Source of the DNA: Nocardioides renjunii
GTDB taxonomy: Bacteria; Actinomycetota; Actinomycetes; Propionibacteriales; Nocardioidaceae
Length of the DNA stretch: 64,000 bases
Assembly (NCBI RefSeq): GCF_034661175.1
Contig: NZ_CP141058.1
Span: 1,674,001 to 1,738,000 of the forward strand
Direction: 5' to 3'
The position numbers and the translations under genes were made by a program. This document shows, one piece after another, positions 1 through 8,918 of the stretch. Numbering within the stretch: the first letter of the stretch is position 1; the number at the start of each line of letters is the position of its first letter. The notes under the pieces are model-generated. The model made no database searches and was not told the origin of the DNA. It saw only the letters and a list, made by a program, of their open reading frames with translations.

Positions 1-71
1 TCGGCCATCCGTGTCGCCATCGTGTGAGCGGTGCCGTAGCTGGAGTAGTAGACGATCGCTAGCTTGGTCAT
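1..71 (-). CDS. WrbA-like NAD(P)H:quinone oxidoreductase, N-terminal fragment
   Basis: Only the first 23 codons lie in the window; the gene runs off the left edge. The start reads MTKLAIVYYSSYGTAHTMA, the first beta strand and phosphate-binding loop of a flavodoxin-like fold, as in WrbA-type FMN quinone oxidoreductases that reduce quinones by two electrons. The ATG at 71 follows a TAGCGT element (84..79) by 7 bases, so the mRNA may be leaderless. It is divergent from the amidohydrolase gene across 58 bp. The family call rests on the N-terminal motif alone. Confidence 0.7.
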   Translation of the reverse strand, partial: MTKLAIVYYSSYGTAHTMATRMA

Positions 72-129
72 ACCTTGGACGCTAGCCGGGGACCGGTGGG
101 CGGTCCCCGTCCGGGAGGGTGGGAGCGAC

Positions 130-1740
130 GTGCGCACGACGGTCTTCACGAACGCAGCCGTCTTCGACGGGACGTCCTACCGCGGCCGCGTCGGCGATGT
201 CGTGGTGGACGCCGGCCGGGTCGTCGCGGTCGGACCGGACCTCGCGCCCGCCGGGGCGGCGGTCGTCGACGTCGCCGGAGGCCTGCTGCTGCCCGGCTTC
301 ACCGACGCCCACGTCCATCCCGTGCAGGGCGGGCTCGAACGCCTCGGCTGCGACCTGAGCGGGCTCCCGGCCGACGCCGCCGCCTACGTGGCGCACGTCG
401 CCGCCCATGCCGCCGCGCACCCGGACGAGGAGTGGGTGCAGGGCGGCGGCTGGGCGATGGCAGCCTTCCCGGGCGGGCTCCCGACCGCCTCCGCCCTCGA
501 CGAGGCGGTCGGGCCGCGGCCCGTGGCCCTGGCCAACCGCGACCACCACGGCATGTGGGTCAGCTCCCGGGCCCTCGAGCTGGCCGGCATCACTGCGGCG
601 ACCGCGGACCCCGCCGACGGCCGCATCGAGCGGGACGAGCACGGGCAGCCGACCGGGATGTTCCACGAGGGCGCCATGGACCTGCTGGCGGGTGTCCTGC
701 CACCGGCGGACGACGCGCAGCTCCGCGCCGCCCTCCTCGAGGGCCAGCGGCACCTCCACTCGCTCGGCGTCACCGGCTGGCAGGACGCGATCATCGGGGC
801 GTACTCCGGCATGCGCGACGCCGGACCGACGTACGCCCGCGCGGCGGCGGGCGGCGACCTCACCGGCTCGGTGGTCGGGGCGCTCTGGTGGGACCGCGAG
901 CGCGGCGCCGAGCAGGTGGCGGAGCTGGTGGCGCGGCGCGAGGCGTACTCGGTCGGCCGGTTCGCCGCGACGGCGGTGAAGATCATGCAGGACGGCGTGG
1001 CGGAGAACGGCACGGCGGCGCTCGTCGAGCCCTACCTCGACCGGTGCGGCCACCCCACGCGCAACACCGGCATCTCGTTCGTCGACCCCCGCGAGCTGCG
1101 CGGGCACGTGGCAGCGCTCGACGCACACGGGTTCCAGGTCCACGTCCACGGCCTCGGTGACCGGGCGGTGCGCGAGGCGCTCGACGCGCTCGAGGGCACC
1201 GACCCCGGGCGGCGGCACCACGTCGCACACCTGCAGCTGGTCCACCCGGCCGACGTCCCGCGCTTCGGGGCGCTCGGGGTGGCGGCCAACATCCAGGCGC
1301 TCTGGGCCTGTCACGACGACCAGATGACCGAGCTCACCATCCCGTTCCTCGGCGAGGAACGCGCCGCTCGTCAGTACCCCTTCGCCGACCTGCACGCCGC
1401 CGGCGCGCGGCTCGTCGCCGGAAGCGACTGGCCGGTGAGCACCCCCGACCCGCTGGCGGCGATCCACACCGCCGTGCACCGGACGTCGTACGACGAGCCG
1501 GGTCCCGCCGGCACGGACCCGTTCCACCCGGAGCAGGCGCTCGACGTCGAGGTGGCGTTCGCGGCGTACACGAGCGGGTCGGCCTGGGTGAACCACCGCG
1601 ACGACGCCGGCAGGATCGCGCCCGGCGCGGTGGCCGACCTGGTGATGCTGGACCGCGACCCGTTCACCGCACGGCACGAGATCGGTGCCGCGCGGGTCCG
1701 CTCCACCTGGATCGACGGGACGTGCGTCCACGAGGCGTGA
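130..1740 (+). CDS. Amidohydrolase family 3 protein (YtcJ-like)
   Basis: A 536-residue metal-dependent hydrolase. The N-terminal composite beta domain is followed by the metal-binding HxH (TDAHVHP, His61 and His63), a later VHVHGLGDRAV segment and the C-terminal GSDWPVSTPDP aspartate, the layout of YtcJ-like enzymes that act on exocyclic amide or formamide bonds. Substrate unknown. The GTG at 130 is chosen because a purine-rich GGGAGGG (114-120) precedes it and the product then begins at the conserved TNAAVFDG. A TTG at 64 in frame would add 22 non-conserved residues. No signal peptide, so cytoplasmic. Confidence 0.85.
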   Translation: MRTTVFTNAAVFDGTSYRGRVGDVVVDAGRVVAVGPDLAPAGAAVVDVAGGLLLPGFTDAHVHPVQGGLERLGCDLSGLPADAAAYVAHVAAHAAAHPDEEWVQGGGWAMAAFPGGLPTASALDEAVGPRPVALANRDHHGMWVSSRALELAGITAATADPADGRIERDEHGQPTGMFHEGAMDLLAGVLPPADDAQLRAALLEGQRHLHSLGVTGWQDAIIGAYSGMRDAGPTYARAAAGGDLTGSVVGALWWDRERGAEQVAELVARREAYSVGRFAATAVKIMQDGVAENGTAALVEPYLDRCGHPTRNTGISFVDPRELRGHVAALDAHGFQVHVHGLGDRAVREALDALEGTDPGRRHHVAHLQLVHPADVPRFGALGVAANIQALWACHDDQMTELTIPFLGEERAARQYPFADLHAAGARLVAGSDWPVSTPDPLAAIHTAVHRTSYDEPGPAGTDPFHPEQALDVEVAFAAYTSGSAWVNHRDDAGRIAPGAVADLVMLDRDPFTARHEIGAARVRSTWIDGTCVHEA

Positions 1741-1916
1741 CTCGTCAGCAGGGTGTGTCCCGCGACCCCGGTGGGGTATTGCTCCGCCGACGTTGAGCAG
1801 TGGCGTCATGGACCCGCGTCCTGGAAGTGACCGACATGCGTGCCACTGGATCTCCTCCTCCCAGCCCGGTGGAGCAGGACCACCGCGCAGCCGCCGGTGA
1901 CGGGCGCGCGCGGGGC

Positions 1917-3389
1917 TCAGGTGCCGCAGAAGGTCGTGTAGGCGCCGAAGGACTCGGGGGCGGGCAGGGCGTGCTGCTCGAGCCCCGGGCGCTCGTCGTA
2001 GGGCGAGGACACCGCCTCGAGCAGGCGCTCGAGGGGTGCGAGGTCGCCCGCCGTGGCCGCGGTCAGCGACTCCTCGACGAGGTGGTTGCGGGGGATGTAG
2101 ACGGGGTTGACGCGGTCCATGGCCTCGGCGTCGGGCGACAGTGCCGACCACCGCTCCGCCCAGGCGTCGAAGCCGGCGAGGTCGAGCACGAGGCTGCGGG
2201 CCGGCTCGGCGTTCCCGCGTGCCGCCGCACCCAGGCCGCGGAAGAACGACGTGTGGTCGACGTGGTTGTCCTGCATGAGCGTGACGAGGTCCGTCACCAG
2301 CGGCGAGGCCGTCGCGTCGTCGGTGTCGGGGGACAGTCCGAGCTTGGCCCGCATGCCCGAGGACCAGGCGGTGGAGTACTGCTCCCGGAACCGGCCGAGC
2401 GACTCGGTCGCGATGGCCACGGCGTCGTCCTGCTCGTCCGCGAGGAGGGGCAGCAGGGTCTCGGCGAAGCGAGCCAGGTTCCACTCGGCGACGACCGGCT
2501 GGTTGCCGTAGGCGTAGCGCCCGCCGGTGTCGATGGAGCTGAAGACGGTGGCGGGGTCGAAGACGTCGAGGAAGGCGCACGGGCCGTAGTCGATCGTCTC
2601 GCCGGAGATGGTCGTGTTGTCGGTGTTCATCACCCCGTGCACGAAGCCGACCAGCATCCAGTGGGCCACCAGCGAGGCCTGGGCGGACACCACTGCCTCG
2701 AAAAGGGCGAGGTGCGGCTGCTCCGCCCCGGCGGCCGCCGGGTGGTGGCGGGCGATGGCGTGGTCGGCGAGGCGGCGCAGGAGGTCGAGGTCGCCGGTGG
2801 AGCGGGCGTACTGGAAGGTCCCGACGCGCAGGTGGCTGCTGGCCACGCGCGCCAGCACCGCTCCCGGGAGCACGGTCTCGCGGTGCACCTCACGCCCGGT
2901 CGCGACGACGGCGAGCGAGCGGGTGGTGGGGATGCCCAGGGCGTGCATGGCCTCGCTGACGACGTGCTCGCGCAGCATCGGACCCACGGCCGCCAGGCCG
3001 TCGCCGCCACGGGAGAACGGCGTGCGGCCCGAGCCCTTGAGGTGCAGGTCGCGCACGCGGCCGGAGCGGTCGCGCAGCTCCCCGACCAGCAGCGCCCTGC
3101 CGTCGCCGAGCCGCGGGGAGTAGCCGCCGAACTGGTGGCCGGCGTACGCCTGGGCGACGGGGGTCGCTCCCTCGGGGACGCGGGTGCCGGTCAGCAGGCC
3201 GAGGCCGTCGTCGTTCCTCAGCCACGCCGGGTCGAGACCGAGGTCCGCGGCCACCGGCTCGTTGAGCACGAGCAGCCGCGGCTGCGGCGCCTCGAGACCC
3301 TGCCACGGCATCGCGAGCTCGGGGAGCTCGCGCGCGAACTGGTCGTCCAGCGAGATGGTGGCCAGGGTCGTCGACTGTGCCTCGATCAC
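1917..3389 (-). CDS. selO: Protein adenylyltransferase SelO (YdiU family)
   Basis: A 490-residue pseudokinase-fold enzyme; family members transfer AMP from ATP to protein hydroxyls and are linked to redox homeostasis. Visible family motifs are [27 protein letters not shown] and VHGVMNTDN followed by [11 protein letters not shown] (metal and nucleotide site, near residue 250). The C-terminus ends in FCGT: the penultimate-region Cys sits where eukaryotic SelO has selenocysteine. Length matches the family. The GTG start at 3389 is 7 bases after TATCGT (3402..3397), suggesting leaderless transcription. Neighbouring genes give no functional clue. Confidence 0.93.
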   Translation of the reverse strand: MIEAQSTTLATISLDDQFARELPELAMPWQGLEAPQPRLLVLNEPVAADLGLDPAWLRNDDGLGLLTGTRVPEGATPVAQAYAGHQFGGYSPRLGDGRALLVGELRDRSGRVRDLHLKGSGRTPFSRGGDGLAAVGPMLREHVVSEAMHALGIPTTRSLAVVATGREVHRETVLPGAVLARVASSHLRVGTFQYARSTGDLDLLRRLADHAIARHHPAAAGAEQPHLALFEAVVSAQASLVAHWMLVGFVHGVMNTDNTTISGETIDYGPCAFLDVFDPATVFSSIDTGGRYAYGNQPVVAEWNLARFAETLLPLLADEQDDAVAIATESLGRFREQYSTAWSSGMRAKLGLSPDTDDATASPLVTDLVTLMQDNHVDHTSFFRGLGAAARGNAEPARSLVLDLAGFDAWAERWSALSPDAEAMDRVNPVYIPRNHLVEESLTAATAGDLAPLERLLEAVSSPYDERPGLEQHALPAPESFGAYTTFCGT

Positions 3390-3454
3390 CCCGTCGACGA
3401 TACGTCGCGGACCTGAGCCGACCACCCCTCGGGGCGGGACGGGGTCGGGACCGG

Positions 3455-5020
3455 TCAGCTGCCGCCGGCGGGGAGGGCCTCGAGCATCACGTCGGGGTTG
3501 TCGCGCGCGGTGACCATGGCCCGCCACTGGTCCACGAACAGCGCCAGCCGCGTGCCGTCGCTGCGCTCGAGGACCTCGACGCCGCGGATGCCGGCGAGCG
3601 CCGCGGCGCCGGCGGCGTCCGTGCGCCGGGCGACCTGGTAGTCGAGCCGCGAGAACCGGATGGGGGAGTTGAACTCGTGGGTCATCCGGTCCTCGACGAC
3701 CTCGAACTGCATGGGGCCGACGGCGGCGAGGACGGGGTTCTGGTCGCCGCGCAGGTCCGAGCGCAGCACCTGGACCACGCCCTCCTGGTCGAGCTGCTCG
3801 ATGCCGCGACGGAACTGCTTGTAGCGACCGATGTCGCCGGCGCTGGCCGTCACGAAGTGCTCGGGCGCGAAGCTGGGGACCGGCGGGTACTCGATGGGGT
3901 CGCCGACGTAGACGGTGTCGCCGACCCGCAACGACTGCGCGTTGACGAAGCCGACGATGTCGCCCGGCTGCGCGGTCTCGACCGACGTGGTCTCGCGGCC
4001 GAAGACCGCCTGGGCGAACTTCGTCGCGAAGGGTCGCCCGGTCGTGGCGTGGGTGACGACCATGCCGCGCTCGAACGTCCCGGAGACGACCCGGGCGTAG
4101 GCCAGGCGGTCGCGGTGGGCGTTGTTCATCCCCGACTGCACCTTGAACACGAAGGCGCTGAAGTCGTCCTCGACCTTGCGGACCGAGCCGTCGACGCCCT
4201 CGGTCGGGCTCGGGTCCGGTGCCAGGTCGAGCAGCAGGTCGAGCAGCTGGGCGACACCGAAGTTCTGCAGGGCCGAGGCGAACATGACGGGGGTCGTCTC
4301 GCCGGCCAGGAAGCGCTCCTGGTCGTGGTCGGCCTCGTCGAGGGCGAGCAGCTCGTGCTCCTCGACCGCCGCCGCCCACGTGGCGGCGTCGTCCGGCTCG
4401 ACCTCGTCGGGGCCCATCCGTCGCTCGGGCGCACGGGTCGCGCCGCCGGCGGTCCGGGTGTACTTCACGAACTCACCCGTGCGCCGGTCGATGACGCCGC
4501 GGAAGTCGCCCGCCTCGCCGACGGGCCAGGTGAGGGGCGTGGGCCGCAGCTTGATCTTCTCCTGGATCAGGTCCATCAGCTCGAGGGCCGAGAGCCCGGG
4601 GCGGTCCCACTTGTTGATCACGGTGATCACCGGGATGCCGCGCAGCGCGCACACCTTGAACAGCTTGAGGGTCTGCGGCTCGAGCCCCTTGCCCGCGTCG
4701 ACCAGCATCACCGCGGAGTCGACCGCGGACAGCACCCTGTAGGTGTCCTCGGAGAAGTCGCTGTGGCCGGGCGTGTCGACGAGGTTGACCACGTGGTCGC
4801 GGTAGACGAACTGCAGGGCGGCGGAGGTGATCGAGATCCCGCGCGCCTTCTCCATCGCCATCCAGTCCGACACTGTGGCGCGCCGGTCGCCCTTGCCGTG
4901 CACGGCCCCGGCCTCGGTGATCACCCGAGCGTGCAGCGCGAGCGCCTCGGTCAGCGTGGACTTGCCGGCGTCGGGGTGGCTGATGACGGCGAACGTACGA
5001 CGGGGACGGGTGTCGGGCAC
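3455..5020 (-). CDS. prfC: Peptide chain release factor 3 (RF3)
   Basis: A 521-residue translational GTPase that recycles RF1/RF2 from the ribosome after peptide release. The G1 loop HPDAGKST is at residues 15-22, G3 is DTPGHSDF and G4 is NKWDRPG. The sequence [13 protein letters not shown] is a switch region typical of RF3, and the C-terminal part carries the RF3-specific QFEVVEDRM segment. Length is normal. The GTG start at 5020 lies 6 bases after TAGGTT (5032..5027), so this is another probable leaderless message. Confidence 0.95.
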   Translation of the reverse strand: MPDTRPRRTFAVISHPDAGKSTLTEALALHARVITEAGAVHGKGDRRATVSDWMAMEKARGISITSAALQFVYRDHVVNLVDTPGHSDFSEDTYRVLSAVDSAVMLVDAGKGLEPQTLKLFKVCALRGIPVITVINKWDRPGLSALELMDLIQEKIKLRPTPLTWPVGEAGDFRGVIDRRTGEFVKYTRTAGGATRAPERRMGPDEVEPDDAATWAAAVEEHELLALDEADHDQERFLAGETTPVMFASALQNFGVAQLLDLLLDLAPDPSPTEGVDGSVRKVEDDFSAFVFKVQSGMNNAHRDRLAYARVVSGTFERGMVVTHATTGRPFATKFAQAVFGRETTSVETAQPGDIVGFVNAQSLRVGDTVYVGDPIEYPPVPSFAPEHFVTASAGDIGRYKQFRRGIEQLDQEGVVQVLRSDLRGDQNPVLAAVGPMQFEVVEDRMTHEFNSPIRFSRLDYQVARRTDAAGAAALAGIRGVEVLERSDGTRLALFVDQWRAMVTARDNPDVMLEALPAGGS

Positions 5021-5065
5021 CGGGGAAACCTACCCGTCGGGGCGTGCCGACCCCCAGCCCACGGC

Positions 5066-5770
5066 TCAGCGATCGTCGTCACGCTCGCGGGCGACGGCGT
5101 CCTCCTTGTCCTGCACGAGCTCCTGCGCGACGAGGCGGATCTTGCGGTTGCTCGTGCTCGAGTCCCGCAGAAGGTAGTTGAACGCCGCCTCCTTGCCGAT
5201 GCCGTGGCGCTCCATCAGCAACCCGATCGCCGTGCCGATGACCGTGCGGGTGCCGATGGCGGTCTTCAGCTGGTCCGCGGACTCCACGTGCCCCAGCGCG
5301 GCGCCGGCCTGGACGGCGAAGTGCTCGGCCACGCCGACCGACCCGCCGTCGATCTGCTCGGTCGTGGTCGAGTGCAGGTTGAGGCAGATGGCGCCCCGGG
5401 AGTCGCTGAAGAGCATGATGCCGAGCTGCGAGCGCAGGCCCAGGGGGAGGGCTCGCCTGATGTAGGCCGGCCACCGCTGCTCGTGGCGTGCGTCGTTGAC
5501 GAGCACGACCTCGTCCAGCTTGCCGGCCTCGACGCACGGCCCGCCGCGCGCCTCGGACTGCACGCGGTCGAACTGCCGGGCGAGGTCCGTCGTCACGGCG
5601 AGCGTCTCGAGGTGGCGGTCCTCACGGATGCGGGAGACGCTGACGTGCTCGAACTCCGGGAGGCAGCGGGCCGCCTGCTCGACGATCTCCTGCAGCACGT
5701 CGGAGGACGTCCGGTGCTTGGCCATCGCCTGGGTGGCGCGCGTGAGCGGCTCCAGGGTGTCTCGTTCCAT
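5066..5770 (-). CDS. GAF and ANTAR domain protein
   Basis: A 234-residue cytoplasmic regulator. Residues about 20-160 form a GAF sensor domain. Residues about 165-225 (TRTVIGTAIGLLMERHGI and following) match the three-helix ANTAR RNA-binding domain, which acts by stabilising antiterminator hairpins in nascent mRNA. The ligand and RNA targets cannot be read from the sequence. The ATG at 5770 has a GAAGAGAG stretch upstream. A paralogue with the same architecture lies at 38659-39342. Confidence 0.88.
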   Translation of the reverse strand: MERDTLEPLTRATQAMAKHRTSSDVLQEIVEQAARCLPEFEHVSVSRIREDRHLETLAVTTDLARQFDRVQSEARGGPCVEAGKLDEVVLVNDARHEQRWPAYIRRALPLGLRSQLGIMLFSDSRGAICLNLHSTTTEQIDGGSVGVAEHFAVQAGAALGHVESADQLKTAIGTRTVIGTAIGLLMERHGIGKEAAFNYLLRDSSTSNRKIRLVAQELVQDKEDAVARERDDDR

Positions 5771-5871
5771 CAGTCGGGTGGCTCTCTTCGCGCACAACGC
5801 CGTGCTTCGGCAGCCACATGATGCCATTGCCACCAAGCACCAGTGCGTCGCGACGTGCCCGGTGGCGCGGC

Positions 5872-6597
5872 TCACGGTGCGGGTGGTGCGGCGGCCAGGC
5901 CGGGGTCCTCCCCGGCCTCGGCCAGGGCGTCGTGCACGAACCCGCTCGCCAGCAGGTCGCCGACCGTGTCGGCGACGAACCGGGCGGCCGCGTCCGTCCG
6001 GTCCCGCGGGATGCCGACGGCCTGTCGGATCTGCATGAACGCGGGCTCGAGGACGCGATGCGTCGGGTGCTGGGCGACGAACGCCACGGCCGGCTGGCGA
6101 ATGCCCGCGCCGACGTCGAGGTGCTCGGCGAGGTAGACGTCGATGCCGTCGGTGCCGCGCACCACCTCGGCCTCGCGGAGGGTGCGGGTGAGGAACAGGT
6201 CGTAGGCCGACCCCTCCTTCACGCCGACGCGGGTGCCGGTGCGGTCGACCTCGCCGGCCGAGGCGGGGCCTCGGCCACGTTGGGTGACGTAGACGCCCTC
6301 GATCGCGAGGTAGGACGGGCTGAAGCGGACCTCCGCCTCCCGCGCGGGGTCGACGGCCAGGAAGGTGAGGTCCGCCTCGCCGCCCGCCATCGCGGCGTAC
6401 GCCTCGCGCGCGGCGTGGAAGCAGAGGAGCTCCAGCGGCACGTCGAGGCGTGCGGCGAGCTCGCGGGCGATGGCGACCGTGACGCCGCCCGGTTCGTCGT
6501 GCGTCCCGTGGGCGAGCACCGGGTTGCCGAGGTTGATCGTGGCGCGGAGGACCCCGGTGGACGCCAGGTCGCGCACGACGTCGTCGGAGGGTCTCAT
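5872..6597 (-). CDS. Transporter substrate-binding domain protein (SBP_bac_3-like), no signal peptide
   Basis: A 241-residue protein with the fold signature of amino-acid-type periplasmic binding proteins: GGVTVAIARELAARLDVPLEL, then the EADLTFLAVDPAREAEVRFS region and a C-terminal AFMQIRQAVGIPRD segment. It lacks any signal peptide or lipobox and no permease or ATPase is adjacent, so it may be a cytoplasmic ligand-binding protein or an enzyme of the cyclohexadienyl-dehydratase type rather than a transporter part. The ATG at 6597 is inside a longer open frame overlapping the thiolase gene; no good ribosome-binding site is visible. Confidence 0.72.
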   Translation of the reverse strand: MRPSDDVVRDLASTGVLRATINLGNPVLAHGTHDEPGGVTVAIARELAARLDVPLELLCFHAAREAYAAMAGGEADLTFLAVDPAREAEVRFSPSYLAIEGVYVTQRGRGPASAGEVDRTGTRVGVKEGSAYDLFLTRTLREAEVVRGTDGIDVYLAEHLDVGAGIRQPAVAFVAQHPTHRVLEPAFMQIRQAVGIPRDRTDAAARFVADTVGDLLASGFVHDALAEAGEDPGLAAAPPAP

Positions 6598-6673
6598 CGC
6601 GACGACGTCCGGAGGTGACGACCCGGAGCCGGGGTGTCCGGCGCGGACGCAGCACAGCGACTCGTGGGGGTCG

Positions 6674-7897
6674 TCACTGGTGGTCCGGGACGCGCTCGAA
6701 GACCGCTGCGAGACCCTGGCCGCCGCCGATGCACATGGTCTCGAGGCCCCAGCGCGCCTCGCGGCGGCGCACCTCGTGGGCGAGGGTGGCGAGGATCCGG
6801 GCGCCGGTCGCACCGACGGGGTGGCCGAGGGAGATGCCGGACCCGTTCGGGTTGAGGCGGTCGTCGCCCGGGTCCACCTTCCACTCGCGCAGGCACGCGA
6901 GCACCTGCGCGGCGAACGCCTCGTTGAGCTCGATCACGTCGATCTCGTCGAGGGTGAGCCCGGCGCGCTCGAGGGCGGCGGCGGCCGCGGGGACCGGGCC
7001 GATGCCCATCACCTCCGGGCCGACGCCGGCGACGGCCCACGACCTCAGCGCGAGGAGGGGGCGCAGGCCGCGGCGGTCGGCTTCCTCGCGCGTGGTGACC
7101 AGGCACATGGCTGCTCCGTCGTTCTGGCCGCTGGCGTTGCCGGCGGTGACGGTCGCCCCGGGGTCGACCTTCTGGCGCACGGGCCGCAGGGCGGCGAGCT
7201 GCTCGAGGGTCGTCTCCGGTCGGGGGTGCTCGTCGCGGTCGACCACCACGTCGGGCTGTCCCCGGCGGCCCGGCACGGTGACGGGCACGAGCTCGTCGTC
7301 GAACCTGCCCGCGTCGTGGGCCGCGCCGGCCCGCTGCTGCGAGCGGACGGCGAGCTCGTCCTGCTCCTCGCGGGAGATGCCGTAGTCGCGGCGCAGGTTC
7401 TCCGCCGTCTCGAGCATCCCGCCGGGGACCGGGTGGTCCCTGCCGCCGGCGGTCTCACGAGCCCGGTCGAGCCGGTCCACCAGCTCGACGCCGCCGCTGC
7501 GGACGCCGGTGCGCAGGCCGAGGGCGTAGTGCTCGACGTTGGACATCGACTCGACGCCACCGGCCACGACCACCGTGGCGGCACCGCTGGCGACCTGCGA
7601 CGCGGCGTAGAGCACGGCCTGGAGTCCGGAGCCGCAGCGGCGGTCCAGCTGAAGGCCGGGCACGCCGGTGCCGAGGCCTGCGTCGAGGGCGGCGATCCGG
7701 CCGATGGCGGGGTGCTCGCCGCTGGGGTAGGAGTGGCCGAGGACCACGTCGTCGACGTCGCCCTCGCCCAGGCCCGTACGCCGGACGAGCTCGCGCAGCG
7801 TCTGCGCGGCCAGGTCCGTGGCGGAGAGCGGGGCGAGCGCGCCGCCGAAGCGGCCCACGGGCGTGCGGACGGGCTCGCAGATCACGATGTCGACCAT
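6674..7897 (-). CDS. Acetyl-CoA C-acyltransferase (thiolase)
   Basis: A 407-residue thiolase that condenses or cleaves acyl-CoA units. The acylated cysteine is Cys88 in DRRCGSGLQAV. The second and third catalytic signatures are NPNGSGISLGHPVGATGAR (His) and MCIGGGQG (Cys near the C-terminus). Both degradative and biosynthetic thiolases look like this and there are no adjacent beta-oxidation genes to decide. The ATG at 7897 follows TAGCGT (7910..7905) by 7 bases. That -10 element contains the stop codon of the small upstream gene, so thiolase can be transcribed on its own. Confidence 0.92.
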   Translation of the reverse strand: MVDIVICEPVRTPVGRFGGALAPLSATDLAAQTLRELVRRTGLGEGDVDDVVLGHSYPSGEHPAIGRIAALDAGLGTGVPGLQLDRRCGSGLQAVLYAASQVASGAATVVVAGGVESMSNVEHYALGLRTGVRSGGVELVDRLDRARETAGGRDHPVPGGMLETAENLRRDYGISREEQDELAVRSQQRAGAAHDAGRFDDELVPVTVPGRRGQPDVVVDRDEHPRPETTLEQLAALRPVRQKVDPGATVTAGNASGQNDGAAMCLVTTREEADRRGLRPLLALRSWAVAGVGPEVMGIGPVPAAAAALERAGLTLDEIDVIELNEAFAAQVLACLREWKVDPGDDRLNPNGSGISLGHPVGATGARILATLAHEVRRREARWGLETMCIGGGQGLAAVFERVPDHQ

Positions 7898-7907
7898 GGG
7901 GCCGACG

Positions 7908-8084
7908 CTATCCGAGCGCGCGGGCCGGCTCGGCGGGGGCGGGAAGTGCCGGCGCTGGTGCCGGCGGCTCGAGGCGCGGGGGATCGACCCGGTTCGTGTC
8001 CTTGAGGTAGATCCAGCCGACCCCGCCGTAGGTGAAGACGTTGATGCCGACGGCGGCGACGAGGAAGACGAGCGTGGCGACCAC
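7908..8084 (-). CDS. Small single-pass membrane protein (58 aa)
   Basis: A short gene found by reading the minus strand between the thiolase and the next gene. GTG at 8084 is preceded 4 bases away by AGGAGGT, one of the strongest ribosome-binding sites in the window. The product opens with a hydrophobic helix, VATLVFLVAAVGINVFTY, then GGVGWIYLKDTNRVDPP and a Pro/Ala-rich tail. Its TAG stop lies 10 bases before the thiolase ATG. I do not recognise the family; a single-helix inner-membrane protein is the most that can be said. Confidence 0.7.
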   Translation of the reverse strand: MVATLVFLVAAVGINVFTYGGVGWIYLKDTNRVDPPRLEPPAPAPALPAPAEPARALG

Positions 8085-8147
8085 GGCGACCTCCTCGTGT
8101 CGACGACCGGGTCACCTCGAGTGCACCACTGCCGCGGGGGCGGCGCC

Positions 8148-8663
8148 TCACTCGTGGCGGGGGAGGGGTCCCACGTCGCTGTGGCGGCCGGGGCGCAGCC
8201 GTGCGTGCCGGAGACCCGGTCCGGGGCCGTCCTTGGCCGCGAGCGCATCGGCGACCACGCCGGTGGCGAAGGCGTACACGGCCTTGTGCAGCAGGTCCAC
8301 GGCCAGCTCCTTGCGCGGCCAGGTCTGCGGAGGTGCGCCGACCCCGGTCAGGTTCTCCAGGATCTGGTCAGTGGTGAGCCGCACGACCATGAACTTGGCC
8401 GATGACACCGGACCCCGCAGCCCGGCCTGCGCCATCAGCGACCGCACCGCACCGACGAGCGCGGCCTGGCCGTAGTGCATCGTCAGGTTGAGGACCCGGT
8501 CCTTCCTCTGCTCGGGCAGACCGGTCAGCCTCGCCAGCACCCGGGCCGGGACGTACGAGTCCGGCCGCCCGGTGAGCCGCTGCTCGAGCTTCTCCCCGGC
8601 CGTCATCGCCGCGGCGCCCACCGCGCCGGCCACCAGGCCCTGCCACACCACCCGTCGGATCAT
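8148..8663 (-). CDS. Conserved hypothetical membrane-associated protein
   Basis: A 171-residue protein not assigned to a named family. The N-terminus carries one clear hydrophobic segment (VVWQGLVAGAVGAAAMTAG). Further weakly hydrophobic helices lie around residues 65-80 and 125-145, and the tail is Arg/Pro-rich. It may be membrane bound by three or four weak helices. The ATG at 8663 is preceded by TACGGC at 5 bases, a poor -10 match. It is transcribed towards the small gene and the thiolase with a 63-bp gap. Confidence 0.65.
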   Translation of the reverse strand: MIRRVVWQGLVAGAVGAAAMTAGEKLEQRLTGRPDSYVPARVLARLTGLPEQRKDRVLNLTMHYGQAALVGAVRSLMAQAGLRGPVSSAKFMVVRLTTDQILENLTGVGAPPQTWPRKELAVDLLHKAVYAFATGVVADALAAKDGPGPGLRHARLRPGRHSDVGPLPRHE

Positions 8664-8880
8664 GCCCAGCCGTACCCGGGTGGGCGGGGGTCATGCCGGT
8701 GGGGGGCGCTCCTCTGTGCGGCCGGTGCCGTGGTCTTCCACGTGCTGCTGCTTGGCATGCTCACCCCGGGCGGCTCGTGCCCGCGGCCGCGCGTGTCTGC
8801 TGCTGCACGGAGCGGGGCTCGCGACAGGCGAGCTCAGGCGACCTGAGCGGTACGGCGTCCAACGCCGATACGCGCCTGTG

Positions 8881-8907
8881 ACCCCGCCGTGGTCAGGTCG
8901 GCGGGGT
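8881..8907 (-). terminator. Possible terminator hairpin after the HNH gene
   Basis: An 8-bp GC-rich stem (ACCCCGCC with GGCGGGGT) and an 11-base loop lie 12 bases beyond the stop of the HNH/DUF222 gene on the minus strand. There is no T tract. The rest of 8664-8918 shows no supportable gene. Confidence 0.3.
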
Positions 8908-8918
8908 GTGGGGCGGGG

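Noticed and set aside
64..129. Upstream TTG start for the amidohydrolase
   Set aside because: It would add 22 residues without family similarity and overlap the divergent promoter region. GTG at 130 has a ribosome-binding site.
1741..1916. Possible small gene or RNA between the amidohydrolase and selO genes
   Set aside because: No ribosome-binding site, stable hairpin or conserved motif could be seen in the 176 bp.
82..2580. Long minus-strand frame opposite the amidohydrolase gene
   Set aside because: Composition is Arg/Pro/Gly-rich shadow coding and it runs through the end of selO in another frame.
8664..8918. Short plus-strand frames between the membrane protein and the HNH gene
   Set aside because: No ribosome-binding site, no coherent composition. 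Treated as intergenic.
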